NCBI RefSeq assembly: GCF_932526225.1
Contig: NC_064044.1
Coordinates: 16,330,453 to 16,394,452 of the forward strand
Reading direction: 5' to 3'
DNA: 64,000 nt
From: Nematostella vectensis
Taxonomy: Eukaryota; Cnidaria; Anthozoa; Actiniaria; Edwardsiidae
This document shows, piece after piece, positions 1-11,500 of the stretch. The translations under genes and the position numbers were made by a program. Within the stretch, counting starts at the first letter, position 1. Each line of letters begins with the position of its first letter. Below the pieces are notes generated by a model, which had not been told where the DNA came from, ran no database searches, and worked only from the letters and a program-made list of their open reading frames with translations.

Positions 1-7
1 CGGTGTC

Positions 8-541
8 GTGGGCGCGGGCGCGTGGGTAGTCTCTATGGGTCTTACGACCAAGGTGGCTAAACACGAAGACACGATGGTTTTAGCGGAGAGTAAGAAAAAC
101 TCGATCAGCGAGCTGGTCTCTAAGGCTCTGCAGGACGGGCATATCTCAGACGAAGAGTTTCGACTAATACTTCAGGAACAAGAGAGATACTACGCGCTCA
201 AGGCCGCTATCAGAGCTCGACACGGCCTCGCACCGCGTGATAAAAAAAGTGGGAAAGGGCCCTCCCTGGAGACACGCGAAAAGATGAAAAAGAGGCTGCG
301 AGGAGTTCGGGAGCGAGGTGTTCGAGTAGAACTCAGGTTTAAACGCCACGCCAGCGGCTTTGAATTTACGGCCGAAAAACGGCTCGTTTTCACCATCTAC
401 GCGGAGAGTTTTTTTTTTCGTAGACCTACCCATCTACGCGAAGTGGTCCCGACGATATTAATCTACGCGACACCGAATGTCCCCAGCCTGAAGTGGGGCT
501 GGGAGGCCCGGAGGGTCGATTCGCGCCTCCCACTCGTTTAA
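8..541 (+). CDS. Hypothetical open frame at the window edge, possibly partial
   Basis: This frame is open from the window edge (the base-8 start is a GTG; the first ATG is at base 35). The part up to about codon 90 looks protein-like: a charged amphipathic helix with ISELVSKALQDGHISDEEF and then KLAAIR-like basic residues. The last third, after about base 400, overlaps low-complexity and GC-rich repeat sequence and is probably not coding. I do not recognise a family with certainty; such helical ORFs are often repeat-associated in invertebrate genomes. The gene may begin upstream of the window. Confidence 0.3.
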   Translation: MGAGAWVVSMGLTTKVAKHEDTMVLAESKKNSISELVSKALQDGHISDEEFRLILQEQERYYALKAAIRARHGLAPRDKKSGKGPSLETREKMKKRLRGVRERGVRVELRFKRHASGFEFTAEKRLVFTIYAESFFFRRPTHLREVVPTILIYATPNVPSLKWGWEARRVDSRLPLV

Positions 542-592
542 CTGAAAGCGGGCTGGGAGGCCCGGAGGGGCGATTCGCGCCCCCCACTAGTT
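488..592. repeat. Two-copy 54-bp GC-rich tandem repeat
   Basis: Two imperfect copies start at 488 and 542. Each contains GGCTGGGAGGCCCGGAGG followed by CGATTCGCGCC. No coding function is apparent. Confidence 0.7.
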
Positions 593-617
593 TCTCTCAA
601 ACTCCCTAGTCCCCCCC

Positions 618-935
618 CGCCACTATTTCTGACTTTCGTACGCCATTATGGTGAAAGAGAATCGCCACTATTTCTGACTTTCGTACACGATTATGGTAAA
701 AATAGATCGCCACTTTTTCTGATTTTCGTACCTTATTATGGTAAAAATAGATCGCCACTTTTTCTGATTTTCGTACCTTATTATGGTAAAAATAGATCGC
801 CACTTTTTCTGATTTTCGTACCTTATTATGGTAAAAGTAGATCGCCACTATTTCTGACTTTAGTACACTATTATGGTAAAAAAAGATCGCCACTATTTCT
901 GATTTTCGTACACCAATAGATCGCCAGCATTTCCT
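618..935. repeat. 45-bp minisatellite, about seven copies
   Basis: The unit begins CGCCACTWTTTCTGA and contains TATGGTAAAAATAGAT. Copies start at 618, 663, 708 and every 45 bases after that. Because 45 is a multiple of 3, the minus strand stays open and produces a spurious repetitive ORF here. Confidence 0.85.
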
Positions 936-1037
936 TTGTCTTGTGGTCAGCTGAGCCAAGGCGGTGTCAGAAATGACCGATGCTTGCGCTGTTTGAACAG
1001 GGTATTATTTACCATGTCAACATTGATTTTCCTCTAG

Positions 1038-2223
1038 ACGGCCCCAGCTTCCCTTGCGAGCGCTGCGGTAAGCTGTTTGCGTACGAGTACTACCGTGACA
1101 AGCACCTCAAGTACACGCGGTGTCTGGACAATGGCGACAGGCGCTTTCCCTGCCCGTTGTGTGACAGGTCCTTCGACAAGCGTGACCGTCTGCGTATCCA
1201 CGTGCTGCACGTCCACGAAAAACACCGCCCACACGAGTGTCACGTGTGCCAGAAACGCTTCTCCCAGTCCTCCAGTCTGAACAAACACATGCGCGTCCAT
1301 AGGTAAACCAAAAAATATAATGAGTATTTGGCATCAATTGCACGTGTCTATTGACGGCTTTTCTCCCAAAGCGGTGAGCGCCCATATAAGTGCACATGTC
1401 TATTAACTGCTTTCCTGTCATAGCGGTGAGCGCCCATATAAGTGCACGTGTCTATTAACTGCTTTCCTGTCATAGCGGTGAGCGCCCATATAAGTGCACG
1501 TGTCTATTAACTGCTTTCCTGTCATAGCGGTGAGCGCCCATATAAGTGCACGTGTCTAATCACTGCTTTTCTCCCATAGCGGTGAGCGCCCATATAAGTG
1601 CACGTGTCTAATCACTGCTTTTCTCCCATAGCGGTGAGCGCCCATATAAGTGCACGTTCTGCGACAAGGCATTCACAGCCTCCTCAATCCTGCGCACGCA
1701 TATCAGACAGCACAGCGGTGAGAAACCTTTCAAGTGCAAGTACTGCGGGAGAGCATTCGCGTCACACGCGGCGCATGATAGTCACGTGCGCCGCACGCAC
1801 ACGAGGGACCAGACCTGGACGTGCGAGGTGAGGAATGGGTTATTAAAATAGTGGGGTGAGGGGGAGGGGGGAAGTTTTGAAATGTACCTAAAATGGTACG
1901 AATGGTACTACAAATAGCAAACTATTTCAACTACTATTTTCAACTACGATTTTTTAATGATTTTTCAACTCGGGCCGACAAAGAGACGTATATCATTCAA
2001 GATCGTAAAAATCAACTCTCTTATTTGCCAGGTTTGCGGTCAGGTATTTACGGATATGACGCAATTACATTACCATCGAAACACGCATGCGCCAAAGGTC
2101 ACAAGCGCCTGCGAGTGGTGCCATATGAAATTCTCGACCCAGTCTCTTCGCGACCAGCACCAAAACAGCTTCGAGTGTTTAGTGGGTGAGGGAATATCAG
2201 ATGTCCTCATGCCAAGACCGTAG
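1038..2223 (+). CDS. C2H2 zinc-finger protein, three exons (5' end uncertain)
   Basis: Three exons join in frame: 1038-1302, 1632-1827 and 2032-2223. They encode about seven C2H2-type fingers. Exon 1 has three (CERC, CPLC and CHVC starts; the first ends H-x4-C). Exon 2 has CTFC and CKYC fingers, and exon 3 completes a CEVC finger and adds CEWC. The joins are convincing: the exon 1/2 border rebuilds the canonical linker H-SGERPYKC, and the exon 2/3 border falls inside the CEVC knuckle. Donors are CATAG|GTAAAC and GCGAG|GTGAGG; acceptors are CCATAG|CGG and TTGCCAG|GTT. An in-frame TAG at 2221-2223 ends it, but a GTGAGG donor near 2186 could lead to a further exon; a 42-codon ORF at 2327-2455 may be relevant. 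An ATG at 980 could be the start, or exon 1 may splice from upstream. Inferred role: nuclear sequence-specific DNA binding; no paralogue named. Confidence 0.7.
1303..1631 (+). repeat. Zinc-finger gene intron made of a 52-bp tandem repeat carrying the splice acceptor
   Basis: GCGGTGAGCGCCCATATAAG recurs at 1371, 1423, 1475, 1527, 1579 and 1631, exactly 52 bases apart. The last copy is the real exon 2 start. Each unit therefore carries a pyrimidine-rich tract, an acceptor-like CATAG (CAAAG in the first) and about 25 bases of coding sequence for the SGERPYKCT linker. Each also contains the donor-like string GGTGAG. Confidence 0.85.
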
Positions 2224-2455
2224 AACAGCTGGCAAGAGCGATATGGTGTCTCAGCAACACTTGCTGTAGGGACTCCGGGGACATCATGTGTCGGATTGAC
2301 ACTATAATAATAATATAACTATAAAAATGCCAACGATAGAAAAGAAGAGGTGCATCTCAGTAGAAAACGAAATTCGCTTACCCTGGGTACCAGAGTCTCC
2401 AGCTTCGTCTGTTTACTATGCGCCCTTTACTGACTACGAGGAGCGCTGCTTGTAG

Positions 2456-2525
2456 CCTGTGGTGAGAGGCACAGCGCTACAGAGCGACCGGGAAACCTGT
2501 GGTGAGAGGCACAGCGCTACAGAGC
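2456..2525. repeat. 30-bp unit present twice
   Basis: The unit beginning CCTGTGGTGAGAGGCACAGC occurs at 2456-2485 and 2496-2525 with a 10-base spacer. It lies just after a 42-codon ORF (2327-2455) that I cannot assign. Confidence 0.6.
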
Positions 2526-2639
2526 AACGCCTGCAAACGGCGCAACCTAGGCTCCCCACCTTGCCATGCTACATTAAAAAACCTTCTATTGCCAAACAAT
2601 ACATATCTCATATCTAATACGCTAAGTGAAAAGTGTGTG

Positions 2640-5349
2640 CCATCTCACGGAGAATAGGAGGAACTAGAAAACTCGTAAGAACCACACGAATGACAATCCC
2701 TAGCTAAAAGGGGGTACCGGAAATGGTTTCCACTTTGAAATGATATAGCACAGAGAAGCTGCAATTCAACGATTTTTTTTTTAGCAAAAGAAAGCACTCG
2801 CAAGTTCGCTCTCCACAGAGACCCTAAAAGTCTGTATAACTCACAGCCAAAAGCACCATTGACGTCCAGAACTTCGTGGTTTTCAAACAAATCACAATTA
2901 ATGTTCAGGAGAAAAACGGATAATAAAGGACAATGTTGACAGGATATCACTATTTGAAGTTTGAATCAAAGTCTGACTTTTGTTTGCGTATTGCACGGCG
3001 ACACGAAAGCCATTAAGCGCACGCATTTTGTAAACAATCATTTCAAAGAGATTTTAATACTGCCACAATAATTAAATACTTAACTTGAAATTTCGTGGAG
3101 AAGTGAAGTGCTCGAGCTCATAGATTGGTTGGTCATTCAATTGCAAGGGTTAAATCTATATTCTTTTAGATTTGTGTGGGGCAGTTCGCACATTTTCCAT
3201 AAGCCAGATTTATGCAAGACCCCCTTTTCTTTGCAGCAACTGTCTTGGCTGATCACTAACCCTTTGTTTCATGGTTTCTCTGTTTGTTTTTTTAGAAGAA
3301 ATTGAACAAAAACAAATCGCTTGTAGTCCCGTCTTGTAGAATAATTAATGTATGATATTGTATGTCTAGAAAAGGAAAGGTAAAGTCTGATAACCATAAC
3401 AAACAATTTGGTTAGCTCTGGAGGGGATGTGCAGTCATGGATGTTATGGAAAGTATGTATATTTTAGAAAAGACTACTTTGGTGGTTGAGTGGGAGGGGC
3501 ACAACCCGTGTGCCCACCCCGAGCTGCATGCCTGTACATAACCAATAAGCTAATAGTAAGATAATAGCTACTGAAAACCAGTAACATAATAGCTACTGAA
3601 AAGATTAATGCTCATGTATTAACATAAAGTCAACTATACAGAATTTATGATCTCCTGCTTCTCCCTAACAATAGCTTCTGCATGTAAGTACACTGCAGTA
3701 TTCACTGGAGCCTACTGATTTTTAAAGAATCTGGGTCTCCTTCGTGGCTGTGTTTGCCTTGGTTTAAAATAATGTAGCAATAAATTTTGTTTTATTTCTT
3801 GGGCAATGATTTGCAATCATAGTAGTTCTGGACTGGACATTCTGTGGGAAAATAGATTCAAAATATATAATACTGCAAACCCAGTATCAAATAAAAAAAA
3901 AACAATTTTATGTCTGATAAGGGCCGAGAAGCGGGGCAGAGAAATGAGATTATTTGGATTGATTTTACATTTCCCTTTATACACAAGTCTCATCAAATAG
4001 CACAGAGATCTACTGAATGCTTATTATTTACCCGTCATTTTAGGTATTTGGTTAGTTTGTCTTCCCTTTATAAAGTTATTTCGTTTGTCTTCCCTTTATA
4101 AAGTTATTTTTATAAACAAAGCCTTACATTACAATCGTCAGGCAACGGGATTTGGGCTGTTTGAATACCTTTCGCTTTGCCCTAAGGCGAGGCGCTAGTT
4201 TGATTATCCGAGTTCTTTTATCATAAAATGACAAACATTGAAAGCCATGATAAGCAAACCCTTAAAACGGGGATATAAGTCGTCATACTCACCAAATAAT
4301 TCTTTGATATCGCCATCGTATTCGCCGTATAAATCAACATTTTCGTAAACATAGGGCAAGTGCGAAAAATCATGGCCGCTTTGTATCGCTGACTGCCAAA
4401 GCTGGCCAAAATCTTGGTTTCCACAGACAGACAGAGTCCGAATCGAATCTGGAAAGGCAACGCATAGACTACTAATTGCGCATCGGGGGAGGGGATGGGA
4501 GATTTCGTTTCCAAGATGACGGGGGCTTGTTCCACAGGAAACCCAAATCGACACGATGACCGAAATTAGTGTTGTTCCATTTGTTGTTAGATTCAGTTCT
4601 GACCGCTAGAACCCAGCGGTTAATTCAAGCAAGTAATTGAGACACTTTCAATCAAATATTGTTAAGCAATTATCAAATTTTAATGGTGGATGGTTAGTTT
4701 GTGTTTTTTTTATTTGATAAATAAACAGTTGTACATTCAATTGTAAACAAAAACAAGGGAGTGGTTGACCGACATTTAATAAAACAATAATTTACTTGCA
4801 TGTCTTGGATGGTGTTTTATCCTCCATCGTATGCACAATCATGGATATAGGCAAAAAAGAAAAAAAGAAAGAAAAAAAAAAAAAGAGGAATAGAGGCGGA
4901 GGGCCACATCCCCTCAGCATCGTTTAAGTTGGGGCAAGTTCACCGTCCCGTCATTCATGGTACAGAAACTGCAGCTTTTAAGTGGCTCGAGCCGTAATCT
5001 TTAGTCAGACAAGTTATGATGAGTGACATTTACATTTAGACAGTTCAATGTTTTTTTTTGTCCATTCGCTTCCACTTTGCGGCGTCGCACAGGAAAAGCT
5101 GATCCGGCACTGGTGTTTGTTCTTAGTGTTATGTTACCACAATTCTCATTACATGCTGACTAACAGAGGTCTCCAAGTTCTATACATGTAACACATTCTC
5201 ATGACCTTGTGACTACATTAGTCATGAATTATAGTGAGGAGAACTTTCGATTTCATCAGGTCACCGGGTTCTATACATGTAGCACATTCTAATAACCTTG
5301 TGACTAACTTAGTTATGTATTATGGTGAGGAGGACTTTCGAGTTTCTCA
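2640..5349. other. AT-rich region with no supported gene
   Basis: There are only short, frame-inconsistent ORFs here (for example 2645-2950 and 4204-4554 on the minus strand) with no motif or family resemblance. An A/G-rich stretch lies near 4850-4890, and a direct repeat around 5160-5345 has two CTATACATGT...CACATTCTMATRACC copies. The 3' UTR of EIF2B4 probably occupies the right-hand part. Confidence 0.5.
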
Positions 5350-5558
5350 TTAGCATGTTTCTGGGTTCTGGACACGTAACACAACAGGAACTGATGTACA
5401 CGGAATCATGCCGACCTCAGTGACCACCATGGAGATGAAATCCGGGGGCGTCACGTCATACACCAGATTAAGGAGATGAAGAGAGGGAGTGTCACGCCAC
5501 TCGGCTAGAGTGTCACGCTCGCTGTGTCGGGAGATCGGGACTAAGTCGTCTGGGTCAC
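5350..5558 (-). CDS. EIF2B4: EIF2B4 exon 14 (aa 474-542, stop TAA)
   Basis: It completes the GDPDDL motif shared with exon 13 and encodes [15 protein letters not shown] and [20 protein letters not shown], then TAA. It is isolated from exon 13 by the 18-bp satellite. Confidence 0.95.
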
Positions 5559-8500
5559 CTGTTGAAGAGGATCGAGATCATTGAATCAAAACATTGAATT
5601 ATAAGGAAACTAGATGGGGATAAGGTCGGATAAAGGATTCTGAACAGAATTGGGGGCGATCACTAGATAGTCACATGGAGGGTTTATTAGATGGGAGCAT
5701 TGAGGATTGTTGCATCAAACTTGCGCTATCTTATACTGTTGACAAATTATGAAGGAAATTTGAAGGAGTATCCTCTCTAAGGAGGAATTCACTAGAACCA
5801 CATAGACCACTAGAACAACATAGACCACTAAAACCACATAGACCACTAGAACCACATAGACCACAAGAACCACATAGACCACTAGAACCACATAGACCAC
5901 AAGAACCACATAGACCACTAGAACCACATAGACCACAAGACCCACATAGACCACAAGACCCACATAGACCACAAGACCCACATAGACCACTAGAACCACA
6001 TAGACCACTAGAACCACATAGACCACTTAAACCACATAGACCAATAGAACCACATAGACCACAAGAACCACATAGACCACTAGAACCACATAGACCACAA
6101 GAACCACATAGACCACAAGAACCACATAGACCACTAGAACCACATAGACCACTAGAACCACATAGACCACAAGAACCACATAGACCACAAGAACCACATA
6201 GACCACTAGAACCACATAGACCACAAGAACCACATAGACCACTAGAACCACATAGACCACAAGAACAACATAGACCACTAAAACCACATAGACCACTAGA
6301 ACCACATAGACCACAAGAACCACATAGACCACTAGAACCACATAGACCACAAGAACCACATAGACCACTAGAACAACATAGACCACAAGACCCACATAGA
6401 CCACAAGACCCACATAGACCACTAGAACCACATAGACCACTAGAACCACATAGACCACTAGAACCACATAGACCAATAGAACCACATAGACCACAAGAAC
6501 CACATAGACCACTAGAACCACATAGACCACAAGAACCACATAGACCACAAGAACCACATAGACCACTAGAACCACATAGACCACAAGAACCACATAGACC
6601 ACTAGAACCACATAGACAGCTAGAATAATATAGACTACTAGGACCACAAAGACCACTAGATTCACATAGACATAGACCACAAGAACCACATAGACCACTA
6701 GAACCACATAGACCACAAGAACCACATAGACCACAAGAACCACATAGACCACTAGAACCACATAGACCACTAGAACCACATAGACCACAAGAACCACATA
6801 GACCACTAGAACCACATAGACAGCTAGAATAATATAGACTACTAGGACCACAAAGACCACTAGATTCACATAGACCACAAGGACCACATAGACCACTAGA
6901 ACCACATAGACCACTAGAACCACATAGACCACTAGAACAACATAGACCACAAGAACCACATAGACCACTAGAACCACATAGACCACTAGAACCACATAGA
7001 CCACAAGAACCACATAGACCACTAGAACCACATAGACCACTAGAACCACATAGACCACTAGAACAACATAGACCACTAGAACCACATAGACCACTAGAAC
7101 CGCATAGACCACAAGAACCACATAGACCGCTAGAACCACCTAGAATGGTCTATTCAAGATCATACTACCAGAGATAATTTTACATCAGCTGAAGGTTGAA
7201 AAAAATGAAAATATTACATGAAGTTAAACTTTTATTTGGGTATTCCTTGGTGTTCATGGAGCTTTGTTTTTGGTGCTGTTGCTCCGTAACACCAAGAAAC
7301 TACCCACTATTTTCCCAAGCATTCACTACTCACTGTCTATCACCAATAGACCATTAGCAGCTCAGCCAATCAGAATGCAGGATTTGTGATAGACCACTTG
7401 TTGCTGAATTCTAAAAGCACATAGACCGCTATGTGCTTTTGTACTGATTTACTATAGTCCCCTTAACTTACCAAGTTCATTAGAAACAAAGGAATCCGTC
7501 TGGACTCTGTCACTGAATTTGTATGTCTCACAGCACACAAGAACAGGGACGTTATACGCATTGGCCATCATGGCTATCATGGACGAGCCCACGCGAGACT
7601 TGACATAACCATTAGCCAGCAGCGCATGTGCACCAAGGAACACTTTGGACACCTGGGAGGGAAAAGAATGTCTATCAGCAGAAGGAGAGTGAGAAGTCAT
7701 TCAGGGTCTATAGTAACTCCACTCTACACCTACTGAATGTTAGAATGAAGCTCAATAATGGTTGATTAGTGGAAGTTTTTTGGGATATCATCTATTGACA
7801 TGAAAAGAGAATGGGAAAGTAAATGGCTCACTGAGGAATTATTTAAAACTCTAAATTTGCTTCAAAATACATTGTTTATGTTGAAACATTTGAAAAATAA
7901 ACTTTAGATAACCTGCATAGATAAGCTTTTTAGTTTGTGAAAAGAGAATTTTAATTTTTTTAGTTTAAAAACTTGAATAAAATCTAAATTTTTTTACAGA
8001 GCATTGTAATTGCATGCTCATTTTCTAGGGAAACCAAAGGGGATTGAATAAAGGTTTTAACAGGTCTATAACACACTTTCCTTAAACTCCTGGGCTGAGG
8101 TGGGGTGGACTTCTCATGTCAACAAGGGGATGGGGTGGGGTGGGGGATGTTCGCCTCACCTCTTTGATGACATAAGAAATGGCACTGATCAGCACATAGG
8201 AGCAGCAGATTCCATGGTTTACCAACCTCCGCAAGCACTCTCTACCTGACAATGGCAAGAAGAAAATGTGAGTTAATGACATGACATGTAATGAATGAAC
8301 TGACAGTAATGGTGGAAGGAATGCTGATGAAAATGATGAGGGATAAAATGAGATGGTGATAATGATGACAGTGGTAATGATGATGATGACAGCGATAATG
8401 ATGATGGTAATGATTATGATGATAATGATTATGATAGTGATAATAATGATGGTGCTAATGATGATAAATTGACAGTTTTTTTTTACTTTTGACTTTTAAA

Positions 8501-11500
8501 TCCCTTTAAGTATGAATGATTTGGCACCAGACAACCTTCAAGAACTCTTGGTTATATCTCTAGATGCTCACTTCACTCTTTCTGACAGTTTTTAGATGCT
8601 GCCTTAAAAAATTAGTGGCAAAACAACATTCTCTTTCATTGTACCAGCCTGTGAAACACCATCCCTGATGGCTTGCAAGCCACCCAATTTCAATCAAGAC
8701 TCACCTTTTAAATTTTTTTTGTTCTTAAGTATGTCATGTTATCATTTGCCTGCTGAATGAATGTAATTTTTCTATTCCCTATCATATATGAATATTATAA
8801 TTTTATCTATAATACTTAATTTATTATACAGTATATAATATACTATTATAGTATATATATACTATTATACTAATATAATATAATATGATATGATATGATA
8901 TGATATGGTATGGTATGGTATGGTATGGTATGGTATGGTATGGTATGGTATGGTATGGTATGGTATGGTATGGTATGGTATGGTATGGTATGGTATGGTA
9001 TGGTATGGTATGGTATGGTATGGTATGGTATGGTATGGTATGGTATGATATAATATAATATTCATATACAGTAAGTGTGCACTACTGATCTAACTCTATG
9101 CAACTAAAATTTTAAAACTAGTTGCACTTACGTGGCACAAGCTTTGAGCATGTGAGCTTTCAGGAAGCCTAAGTAATGTTTTTCTACTAAACTGTGTTAT
9201 TTTTACCATAACTGTTGCATACCTTCAAGCTTTGGTCTAGAGTCCACAACAATGACAGAAAACTTTTTTCCAGAATCGTGGGCATCTTTGAGTATTTTGA
9301 CTATCAGAGAAGAGCTAGAGAATGATGTATTAGAGCTTTGCTGCAGTGAACTTTCAGAGGAGAACAGGTTAGGTACAACAACTTTGAGTGTGTTATAAGG
9401 TGGCTTTTGTAGTTATGTTTGCATTAGTGTAGCTGCAACAATTGTACAGGAGTGTGGCACTGTAACAAAACCCCTTGCCATACATATGTTGTCCGAACTA
9501 TCAAATATGTATTTTCTGTTAAGATTTAGGAGGTCCGTCTCGTATAAGCCTTGCGGTTTCTTACGGTCCTCCTTGTCTCACTATGTAAATTATTATATTA
9601 TTATCTTTATTTAAAAAATGTATTAAGTGACAAAACAATAAACTGAAACTGAAACTATGTCCAATGATTTTAAGTGACTTACCATGCATATGTTAGTATG
9701 ACATCTCCATTATTGATCTTAGTTCTTGCATATGTTTTAGATATAGCTTCACCAGCTAGGTATACTCTTTCACGGATGAAATTCTTTATTTTCACAATCA
9801 AAGACCTTTTGGCCTGGTGGAAGAATAAACAAACAAATGTTTTTATATCTCTACATGTTGGACACCATACCAGGGAGATGGACAGATTCATCATTTTTAT
9901 TATTATTATCATCATTATGATAATGATGATGAAGATGATAAAGAAAGAAATCAAACTATTATGAAATTTTTAGTAGAAATTTGGGAGGATTTCTGTTAGT
10001 AAGGAAGGTTAAACAAAAACCTTTGTAAGGTGGAAATTTAAAAACGTTGTGATCCCAAGGGCCCATATACACCCCCCAAAGGGCCTATACATAACTCTCA
10101 ATAATGCCCCAAAGGCCCATACATACCTCTCAATAATACACCCAAAGGCCCATACATACCTCTCAATAATACCCCAAAGGCCTTTACATACCTCTCAATA
10201 ATACCCCCAAAGGCCTATACATACCTCTCGAAAATACCCCCAAAGGCCTATACATACCTCTCAATAATACCCCAAAGGCCTTTACATACCTCTCAATAAT
10301 ACCCCCCAAGGCCCATACATACCTCTCAATAATACCCCCCAAGGCCCATACATACCTCTCAATAATACCCCCAAAGGCCTATACATACCTCTCAATAATA
10401 CCCCCAAAGGCCCATACATACCTCTCAATAATACCCCCCAAGGCCCATACATACCTCTCAATAATACCCCCAAAGGCCTATACATACCTCTCAATAATAC
10501 CCCCAAAGGCCCATACATACCTCTCAATAATACACCCAAAGGCTCATACATACCTCTCAATAATACCCCCAAAGGCCTATACATACCACTCAATAATACC
10601 CCCAAAGGTCCATACATACCTCTCAATAATACACCCAAAGGCTCATACATACCTCTCAATAATACCCCCAAAGGCCAATACATACCTCTCACTAATACTC
10701 TCAAAAACCCATACCTACCTCTCAATAATACCCCCAAAGGCCTATACATACCTCTCAATAATACCCCCCAAGGCCTATACATACCTCTCAATAATACCCC
10801 CCAAGGCCCATACATACCTCTCAATAATAACCACAAAGGCCTATACATACCTCTCAATAATACCCTCAAAGGCCCATACATACCTCTCAATAATACCCCC
10901 AAAGGCCCATACATACCTCTCAATAATACCCCCAAAGGCCCATACATACCTCTCAATAATACCCCCACAGGCTCATACATAACTCTCAATAATACACCCA
11001 AAGGCTCATACATACCTCTCAATAATACCCCCAAAGGCCTATACATACCACTCAATAATACCCCCAAAGGTCTATACATACCTCTCAATAATACACCCAA
11101 AGGCTCATACATACCTCTCAATAATACACCCAAAGGCCCATACATACCTCTCAATAATACCCCCAAAGGCCCATACATACCTCTCAATAATACCCCCAAA
11201 GGCCTATACATACCACTCAATAATACCCCCAAAGGTCCATACATACCTCTCAATAATACACCCAAAGGCCTATACATACCTCTCAATAATACCCCCAAAG
11301 GCCCATACATACCTCTCAATAATACCCCCAAAGGCCCATACATACCTCTCAATAATACCCCCAAAGGCCTATACATACCACTCAATAATACCCCCAAAGG
11401 CTCATACATACCTCTCAATAATACCCCCAAAGGCCTATACATACCTCTCAATAATACCCCCAAAGGCTCATACATACCTCTCAATAATACCCCCAAAGGC

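Noticed and set aside
618-935. CRISPR-like array
   Set aside because: The units are contiguous with no unique spacers, and the genome is eukaryotic.
606-959. 117-codon minus-strand ORF with repeated VRKSEKVAIYFYHNK
   Set aside because: The 45-bp minisatellite is a codon multiple; the repeats are nearly identical at DNA level and no other coding sign exists.
4204-4554. Pair of overlapping minus-strand ORFs (116 and 104 codons)
   Set aside because: No recognisable domain, codon pattern or splice context; two frames equally open.
5715-7139. Long minus-strand ORFs of a VVYVVL repeat (hydrophobic, membrane-like)
   Set aside because: Translation of the 18-bp intronic satellite; no start context, domain or exon borders.
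8865-9065. ORF of repeated HTIPY
   Set aside because: TATGG microsatellite.
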